This document shows, in pieces, positions 1 to 4,211 of a stretch of 7,385 nucleotides of DNA. Under the pieces are notes generated by a model. That model ran no database searches, had not been told where the DNA came from, and worked only from the letters and a program-made list of their open reading frames with translations. A program made the translations under genes and the position numbers. Origin of the DNA: Clostridiales bacterium (GTDB taxonomy: Bacteria > Bacillota > Clostridia > Lachnospirales > Lachnospiraceae); NCBI GenBank assembly GCA_020859965.1, contig JAJBVF010000232.1, positions 1-7,385 of the forward strand. Reading direction: 5' to 3'. The first letter of the stretch is position 1; each line of letters starts with the position of its first letter.

Positions 1-1552
1 CCATACCACAGACCGGAATAGCAATCCCAAGGCTGTCGAGCACGCGAAGCGCCACATTTACCTGCCCGCGGCCGCCATCCATCAGAAGCAGATCCGGAAA
101 CCGGCTGAAGCTTCCCATCTCATAGCCTGTTCCTTTTTCATCCAGCTCCCGCCGTTCATCCAGCCCGTGACGGAACCGACGGGTAAGGTCTTCCTCCATA
201 CTCGCGTAATCATCCGGTCCCTGTACGGTTTTGATCTTAAATTTACGGTAATCACTTCGCTTTGGCTTTCCTCTCTCATAGACAATCATAGAGCCGACCG
301 ATTCAAAACCACTGATATTTGAGATATCAAAAGCTTCCATCCGCATCGCGCGATCGATACCGAGCAATTCTTCAATCTCATGCACTGCGCCGATCGTACG
401 TCCTTCCTCCCGCTTGATCCGCTCACGATCCTGGCGCAGTACAATCGCGGCATTCTCCGCCGCCATCTCTACCAGCTTTTCCTTCGTTCCCTTTTTCGGC
501 ACCCGAAGGTATACCCGCTGCCCACGCTTTCCCGTAAGCCACTGCTCTACCACCTCGTGATCTTCGATCTCCGTCTCCAGCATCAGTTCCCGCGGCACAA
601 ATGGTGTCCCGGCATAATACTGCTTGATAAAGCTGCTCAAAATGACTGCTTTTGTGTCGTGCGGCGCGACCCGCAGATAAAAATGATCTCTGCCGATCAT
701 CTTGCCGCCGCGGATAAAAAAGACCTGAACCACTGCATCTCCTCCATCCACAGCGAGAGCCAGCACATCCTTGTCTTCGCCATCTCCGTGCGTGATCTTC
801 TGCCGCTGCGCGACCTGGCGGACACTGCTGATCAGATCACGGTATTCCATCGCTTTTTCAAAATCCAGCGTTTCTGATGCCTGCTCCATTTTCTCCTGCA
901 GCGCATCCAGCACCGGTGCATAATTTCCATTCAGAAAATCCATTGCCTCATCGACCGACTTGCGGTATTCCTCACTGCTGATCAGTCCCTGACAGGGCGC
1001 TGGACACTGCCCAATATGATAATAAAGGCAGGGACGGTCTTTCCCAATATCGCGGGGCAGAGACAACGTACAGTTTCTGAGTTTGTACAGCTTATTGATC
1101 AGATCGATCGTGTCCCGCACTGCGCCTGCACTGGTAAAAGGACCAAAATAGCGGGATTTGTCCTTTTTCATGGTTCTGGAAAACACAACACGCGGAAACT
1201 CTTCGCCAAGTGTCACCTTGATAAAGGGATAACTCTTGTCATCCTTAAGCATCGTGTTGTACTTTGGACGGTGCTCTTTGATCAGATTGCACTCCAGCAC
1301 CAGTGCTTCCAGCTCGGAATCCGTCACGATATATTCAAACCGGCTGATCCGCTGTACCATCTGCTCGATTTTCGGTCCCTTGTTCCGGCTTGTCTGGAAA
1401 TACTGGCGCACCCGGTTTTTCAGACTGATTGCCTTACCTACATAAATAATCGCATCCCGCGCGTCATGCATAATATAAACGCCCGGGCGTCCCGGGAGTT
1501 TTTTTAATTCTTCCTCTATATCAAAGGCAGGGGGCATTTTCTCTTCATCCAA
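1..1552 (-). CDS. uvrC: UvrABC system protein C (excinuclease subunit), C-terminus cut off by window edge
   Basis: UvrC makes the 3' and 5' incisions flanking a DNA lesion after UvrA/UvrB recognition in nucleotide excision repair. I translated the minus strand through the whole region: 517 codons are open with no frameshift, and the frame runs off position 1. Numbering from the TTG at 1552, the GIY-YIG nuclease has GVY at 24-26 and YVG at 37-39. Four cysteines (161, 175, 183, 187, the last three in PCLYYHIGQCPAPC) match the conserved UvrC cysteine cluster reported to bind Fe-S. A UVR helix pair for UvrB contact lies near 205-240. The RNase H-like endonuclease follows, with candidate acidic residues D409 (AFDIS), D447/D448 (GPDDYASM) and D492 (LLMDGG). 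The visible part ends at IPVCGM. About 100 residues are missing, including the catalytic His region and the helix-hairpin-helix domain. TTG 1552 is preferred to ATG 1537 because of its Shine-Dalgarno spacing. uvrC lies 47 nt downstream of greA, probably in the same operon. Confidence 0.96.
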   Translation of the reverse strand, partial: MDEEKMPPAFDIEEELKKLPGRPGVYIMHDARDAIIYVGKAISLKNRVRQYFQTSRNKGPKIEQMVQRISRFEYIVTDSELEALVLECNLIKEHRPKYNTMLKDDKSYPFIKVTLGEEFPRVVFSRTMKKDKSRYFGPFTSAGAVRDTIDLINKLYKLRNCTLSLPRDIGKDRPCLYYHIGQCPAPCQGLISSEEYRKSVDEAMDFLNGNYAPVLDALQEKMEQASETLDFEKAMEYRDLISSVRQVAQRQKITHGDGEDKDVLALAVDGGDAVVQVFFIRGGKMIGRDHFYLRVAPHDTKAVILSSFIKQYYAGTPFVPRELMLETEIEDHEVVEQWLTGKRGQRVYLRVPKKGTKEKLVEMAAENAAIVLRQDRERIKREEGRTIGAVHEIEELLGIDRAMRMEAFDISNISGFESVGSMIVYERGKPKRSDYRKFKIKTVQGPDDYASMEEDLTRRFRHGLDERRELDEKGTGYEMGSFSRFPDLLLMDGGRGQVNVALRVLDSLGIAIPVCGM

Positions 1553-1563
1553 ATCTGAAACAT

Positions 1564-1571
1564 TCCCCTTT
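1564..1571 (-). promoter_or_regulatory. Ribosome-binding site of uvrC
   Basis: The minus strand reads AAAGGGGA here. It sits 11 nt before TTG 1552 but 26 nt before the in-frame ATG 1537. This spacing favours the TTG start. A weaker GAAGAG lies close to ATG 1537, so the ATG cannot be excluded. An in-frame TGA just upstream rules out any longer N-terminus. Confidence 0.55.
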
Positions 1572-1581
1572 CATTCTGCTA

Positions 1582-1602
1582 TGATTCGGACAGTCCGGAT
1601 CA
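1582..1602 (-). repeat. Near-perfect 21-bp inverted repeat over the greA stop codon
   Basis: On the minus strand the left arm TGATCCGGAC and right arm GTCCGAATCA flank a single central T and differ by one non-pairing position (C against A). As RNA it would fold into a hairpin with a CUG loop. The greA TGA is its first three bases, and the uvrC ribosome-binding site starts 11 nt after it. No U-tract follows, so it is not an intrinsic terminator. It could be a processing or mRNA-stabilising hairpin, or a protein-binding palindrome. Confidence 0.6.
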
Positions 1603-2103
1603 ATACTTTCTCAGCTCTTCGCTTTCCTCATCCGGAGTCTTGTCGATGCTGCGGATCTCTACATAATATCCGTAATTCTCATTGACCTGCACAAGCACCC
1701 GGTCTCCGACCTTGTGTCCCAGCAAAGCTTTGCCCATCGGCGATTCGATGCTGATCCTTCCATCCAGAGAATTGCCTCTCACGGAAGTCACGATCCGGTA
1801 AACTTCCGTCTCATCGTCCTCTTCCACATATACTTCTACCTTATTGTGGATTCCGACCTCATCATCCTTCGAATCGTCTGAAATGACCTGGGCGGTCTTC
1901 AGCATCCTCTCCAGATAACGGATACGGCTCTCATTTTTATTTTTATCCGTCTTTGCCGCATGGTACTCAAAGTTCTCGCTCAGATCGCCATGGGCACGCG
2001 CTTCTTTTACAGCCTCGATTGCTTCCTTGCGCACCACCAGTTTGCGGTAGTCAATCTCTTCCTGAATTTTCTTTACATCTGATTCCGTCAACTGCTCTCT
2101 CAT
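1600..2103 (-). CDS. greA: Transcription elongation factor GreA-type (GreA/GreB family)
   Basis: GreA-family factors insert a coiled coil into the RNA polymerase secondary channel and stimulate cleavage of backtracked transcripts. The 167-residue protein has the two expected parts. The N-terminal coiled coil (about 1-75) carries the signature ARAHGDLSENFEYHAAK, with tip acidic residues D40 and E43 at the positions of D41/E44 of E. coli GreA. The C-terminal FKBP-like domain (about 85-155) contains SPMGKALLGHKVGD. It is slightly longer than typical GreA (about 158 residues), with an acidic tail ending DEESEELRKY. The sequence around 13-27 (IQEEIDYRKLVVRKE) departs from the common GreA form, so it may be a paralogue beside a standard GreA elsewhere in the genome. 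The ATG directly abuts the TAA of the upstream methyltransferase gene, and uvrC follows. Confidence 0.93.
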   Translation of the reverse strand: MREQLTESDVKKIQEEIDYRKLVVRKEAIEAVKEARAHGDLSENFEYHAAKTDKNKNESRIRYLERMLKTAQVISDDSKDDEVGIHNKVEVYVEEDDETEVYRIVTSVRGNSLDGRISIESPMGKALLGHKVGDRVLVQVNENYGYYVEIRSIDKTPDEESEELRKY

Positions 2104-2895
2104 TTAAAAACGCCTCCCGTTTCTTCTCTGTCTGCCTGCTTCATACATCAAAATGGATGCTGCAACCGCGGCATTCAGGGATTCCACCTGTCCACACATC
2201 GGGATATGGATACGCGTATCCGCGTAAGCCGCTGTCTCCGGAGTCAGTCCCTGACTCTCATTTCCGATCAGAAAACCGGACGGACCGGAATAGTTTCCTT
2301 CATCGTAGGGAACGCTGCCTGCCAGATGAGCCGCATACCAACGTACACCCTTTTCACGAAGTATACTCAGATCACGTCGGAAATCGGCTGTATAATAAAA
2401 TGGCATCCGATAGATTGCACCCATCGTGGATCGAATCACCTTGGGATTGTACAGATCCACACATCCTGGTCCGAGCAAAATCCCGGTCACACCCGCGGCC
2501 TCTGCTGTGCGCACAATCGTTCCGAGGTTCCCCGGATCCTGGAGGTTTTCCAGTCCCATTATAAGCGGCACAGATGAAGAATTTCCAAGCAAGTCCGCCA
2601 GTTCATAGTGATACTGCTTTACAACACAGAGGACTCCCTGCGGAGTCCTCGTATCCGATACCGTTTCAAACACATGGTCAGACAGTACGATCGCCTGAAC
2701 TTCTCCATCAAACAGCTCTGGATGCTTCCGTTGGAAAGATTCGGAAACAAAAATCTCCTGCAGACGTTCTCCCGGCGTCTCCCGATACATTTTCGGACCT
2801 TCCACCACAAACACATCTCTCGCATTCCGTTCTTTTGCCTTTTTCTGAATCTGCAGCAGCTGCCTCACCTGCGTATTTCCCGTACTTGTGATCAC
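2104..2895 (-). CDS. TrmH/SpoU-family RNA 2'-O-ribose methyltransferase
   Basis: This family uses S-adenosylmethionine to methylate a ribose 2'-OH in tRNA or rRNA. The 263-residue protein has an N-terminal L30e-like substrate-binding domain (about 2-95, including FVVEG and DTRTPQGVL) and a C-terminal SPOUT trefoil-knot domain. Motif 1 is near 115-135 (ENLQDPGNLGTIVRT, with the conserved Arg at 129). Motif 2 is near 208-217 (FLIGNESQGL). Motif 3 is near 231-248 (IPMCGQVESLNAAVAAS). The start is GTG at 2895: an in-frame TAG lies nine codons upstream, no in-frame ATG lies between, and GGAG sits 8 nt before the GTG. The layout resembles RlmB and B. subtilis YsgA, but the target nucleotide cannot be read from sequence, so no symbol is given. 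The TAA is immediately followed by the greA ATG. Confidence 0.93.
   Translation of the reverse strand: MITSTGNTQVRQLLQIQKKAKERNARDVFVVEGPKMYRETPGERLQEIFVSESFQRKHPELFDGEVQAIVLSDHVFETVSDTRTPQGVLCVVKQYHYELADLLGNSSSVPLIMGLENLQDPGNLGTIVRTAEAAGVTGILLGPGCVDLYNPKVIRSTMGAIYRMPFYYTADFRRDLSILREKGVRWYAAHLAGSVPYDEGNYSGPSGFLIGNESQGLTPETAAYADTRIHIPMCGQVESLNAAVAASILMYEAGRQRRNGRRF
2113..2118 (-). promoter_or_regulatory. Ribosome-binding site of greA inside the end of the methyltransferase gene
   Basis: The minus strand reads GGGAGG, with a 9-nt spacer (CGTTTTTAA) that contains the methyltransferase stop codon and then the greA ATG. The strong site lies within the last codons of the upstream gene, so translation of the two genes is probably coupled. 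Confidence 0.85.
2629..2650 (-). repeat. Perfect 9-bp stem, 4-nt loop hairpin inside the methyltransferase gene
   Basis: GAGGACTCC and GGAGTCCTC flank a 4-nt loop (GCAG on the minus strand). The sequence encodes part of the conserved TRTPQGVL segment, so part of the symmetry comes from the protein motif. The arms nevertheless pair perfectly over 9 bp and would form a stable mRNA hairpin. No U-tract follows. Confidence 0.7.
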
Positions 2896-2903
2896 TTTGA
2901 TGT

Positions 2904-2907
2904 CTCC
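2904..2907 (-). promoter_or_regulatory. Ribosome-binding site of the methyltransferase gene
   Basis: GGAG on the minus strand, 8 nt upstream of GTG 2895. It supports the GTG as the real start. Confidence 0.65.
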
Positions 2908-2919
2908 ATTCCATCTGCT

Positions 2920-3003
2920 CTAAGCACAGGATGCGCAGGATGACCTAACGATCTCATCCTCTCCGCAGCACCCTGAGCCGCAGCATGACGCTTTCTCTTT
3001 CAT
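2920..3003 (-). CDS. Possible cysteine-rich 27-residue small protein, not recognised
   Basis: An ATG 6 nt after the pfkA stop opens a 27-codon frame ending in TAG. It has six cysteines (7, 8, 12, 13, 23, 26), arranged as CCGSGCC near the N-terminus and CASCA at the end, separated by an acidic stretch (GEDE). Pairs of adjacent cysteines suggest metal or Fe-S binding, but I recognise no family and assign no function. Evidence for coding is limited. The frame fills most of the gap between pfkA and the methyltransferase gene, and the composition is unlikely to be random. However, there is no good Shine-Dalgarno sequence before the ATG, so it would depend on coupling to pfkA translation. It is in the same frame as the methyltransferase, separated by the TAG and eight further sense codons. 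It also contains a 7-bp hairpin (2937-2943 with 2954-2960). The alternative is a non-coding spacer. Confidence 0.4.
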   Translation of the reverse strand: MKEKASCCGSGCCGEDEIVRSSCASCA

Positions 3004-3009
3004 AATGCA

Positions 3010-3984
3010 TCAGATCTGCATCGCCTTCGCGACGCGCACCATATATTCAGGAAGATCCTTCTGCATCGCAAGAGCCTCATCGATATCATAATCTACATAC
3101 TCTCCGCCCTTGTAAGCCACCACGCGGTTGGACTTACCTTCGATCAGCAGGTCAGCCGCCATTGCGCCCATCATGGAACCGTACACACGGTCGCGGCAGG
3201 TCGGGCTGCCTCCGCGCTGCAGATGTCCGAGAATCGTGGCTCTCGTCTCCATACCGGTCGCAGCCTCAATGCGGCGCGCCATACTCGTGGAATGGCCAAT
3301 ACCTTCTGCATTGATAATAATATGATGCTTCTTACCGCGCTTGCGGTTGTTGATAATATTGTTGATCAGCGTCTGCTCATCGTAGTCATACTGTTCCGGC
3401 AGAAGGATATCCTCCGCACCATTCGCAATGCCGCACCATAAAGCGATATACCCGGCATTCCGCCCCATGACCTCGATAATACTGCACCGCTCATGGGACG
3501 TCGAGGTATCCCGGACCTTATCAATCGCTTCCATAGCCGTATTCACCGCCGTATCAAAACCAATCGTATAATCCGTACAGGCAATATCCAGATCGATCGT
3601 ACCAGGCACACCTATCGTATTAATGCCGCGGGCAGCCAGCTGCTGAGCTCCGCGGAAGGAACCGTCTCCGCCGATCACAACCAGTCCATCGATACCATGC
3701 TTCCGGCAGATCGCCGCACCCTCATCCTGTCCTTCTTTTGTACGAAACTCATGGCATCGCGCTGTATAGAGAATCGTACCGCCTTTTGAAATCGTATCCG
3801 AAACACTCCGTGCTGTCAGATCTTCAATTTCCTCATTCAGAAGTCCCTTATAGCCCTGATAAATGCCCTTCACTTTGATTCCCTGTGACAGTGCTTTGCG
3901 CACTACTGCACGAATGGCCGGGTTCATACCCGATGCATCCCCACCGCTTGTCAATACACCTATCGTCTCAACCTTTTTCGCCAT
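3010..3984 (-). CDS. pfkA: ATP-dependent 6-phosphofructokinase
   Basis: PfkA phosphorylates fructose 6-phosphate to fructose 1,6-bisphosphate, the committed step of glycolysis, as a cytosolic tetramer. The 324-residue protein aligns along its whole length with bacterial PfkA. It has GVLTSGGDASGMN (9-21, ATP binding), R25 and R29 (positions of the E. coli allosteric-site R21/R25), and GGDGS (105-109). It also has PGTIDLD (127-133) with catalytic D131, MGRNAGY for substrate binding, and HLQRGGSP near the C-terminus. Gly at 108 and at 128, where pyrophosphate-dependent enzymes have Asp and Lys, indicates ATP as phosphate donor. One oddity is Leu132, where the usual motif is TIDND. ATG 3984 is chosen because GGGAGG lies 6 nt upstream and family homology begins there. 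The frame is open to ATG 4044, but those 20 extra residues are Arg-rich and unlike PfkA. Confidence 0.97.
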   Translation of the reverse strand: MAKKVETIGVLTSGGDASGMNPAIRAVVRKALSQGIKVKGIYQGYKGLLNEEIEDLTARSVSDTISKGGTILYTARCHEFRTKEGQDEGAAICRKHGIDGLVVIGGDGSFRGAQQLAARGINTIGVPGTIDLDIACTDYTIGFDTAVNTAMEAIDKVRDTSTSHERCSIIEVMGRNAGYIALWCGIANGAEDILLPEQYDYDEQTLINNIINNRKRGKKHHIIINAEGIGHSTSMARRIEAATGMETRATILGHLQRGGSPTCRDRVYGSMMGAMAADLLIEGKSNRVVAYKGGEYVDYDIDEALAMQKDLPEYMVRVAKAMQI

Positions 3985-3990
3985 GACATA

Positions 3991-3996
3991 CCTCCC
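3991..3996 (-). promoter_or_regulatory. Ribosome-binding site of pfkA
   Basis: GGGAGG on the minus strand, 6 nt before ATG 3984; it decides the start. A short GC stem (CGCG at 3996-3999 with CGCG at 4006-4009) lies directly upstream and overlaps its first G, so structure could modulate access. Confidence 0.85.
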
Positions 3997-4107
3997 GCGC
4001 ATATTCGCGATTCGTAGATGATTTCTCCTGTACTTCCTGTTCATTCATAAATCTCTGTTCATACGCCGCTGTTCCATTCTTTCACAGCTTTATTCACAGT
4101 TATGCTC

Positions 4108-4136
4108 ATTCTAATCTATTTTGGGACATTTGTAAA
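4108..4136 (-). promoter_or_regulatory. Sigma-A-type promoter ahead of pfkA
   Basis: The -35 box TTTACA (4136-4131) and -10 box TAGAAT (4113-4108) each match 5 of 6 consensus bases and are separated by exactly 17 nt. Transcription would start near 4101, giving a leader of about 117 nt before the pfkA ATG. Its position after the dnaE stop and before a tightly spaced gene run suggests it drives pfkA through uvrC. Confidence 0.7.
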
Positions 4137-4139
4137 GAA

Positions 4140-4186
4140 TCCGGCGTGGCTTAATTGTGTTTCACATTCAAAACGCTTTTGCCGGA
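4140..4186 (-). terminator. Weak terminator-like inverted repeat after dnaE
   Basis: TCCGGC (4186-4181) can pair with GCCGGA (4145-4140) in the minus-strand transcript, followed by UUCUUU. The stem is only 6 bp, the loop is about 35 nt and the U-tract is interrupted, so this is a poor intrinsic terminator. It may allow partial read-through from dnaE. The rest of the 3985-4211 gap is the promoter and leader of pfkA. Confidence 0.25.
4169..4181 (-). promoter_or_regulatory. cre-like palindrome upstream of the pfkA promoter
   Basis: CAAAA-CGC-TTTTG is a perfect interrupted palindrome. Against the catabolite-responsive element consensus TGNAARCGNWWWCA, the minus strand CAAAAGCGTTTTGA has three mismatches, including both bases of the conserved TG. 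It is centred about 74 bp upstream of the predicted start of transcription. CcpA activates some glycolytic operons from upstream cre sites, but the match here is weak. Confidence 0.25.
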
Positions 4187-4211
4187 ATTTCCTTTAAAAC
4201 AGGCCTTTTCT

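Noticed and set aside
380..877. 165-codon plus-strand ORF
   Set aside because: It lies entirely antisense to uvrC, whose frame is intact here and matches the family. The translation shows no recognisable domain.
1584..1600. Possible LexA/SOS box before uvrC
   Set aside because: The palindrome does not match the Gram-positive LexA consensus (GAAC-N4-GTTC type).
1953..2564. 203-codon plus-strand ORF
   Set aside because: Antisense across the greA/methyltransferase junction, low-complexity Pro/Ser/His-rich translation, no domain.
2708..2914. 68-codon minus-strand ORF with ATG 19 nt upstream of the methyltransferase GTG
   Set aside because: It is out of frame with the clear TrmH-family protein. 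The GTG start has its own Shine-Dalgarno sequence.
2931..2942. Tandem AGGATG repeat on the plus strand
   Set aside because: It simply reflects the repeated Ser-Cys-Ala codons at the end of the small Cys-rich frame; only two short copies.
2954..3010. 18-codon frame whose ATG overlaps the pfkA TGA
   Set aside because: The TGATG overlap would allow coupling, but the short Arg/Leu-rich peptide has no distinctive feature and competes with the more striking Cys-rich frame.
3985..4044. Extended pfkA start at ATG 4044 (20 extra residues)
   Set aside because: The extension is Arg-rich and unlike PfkA N-termini. ATG 3984 has GGGAGG at ideal spacing and begins the family homology.
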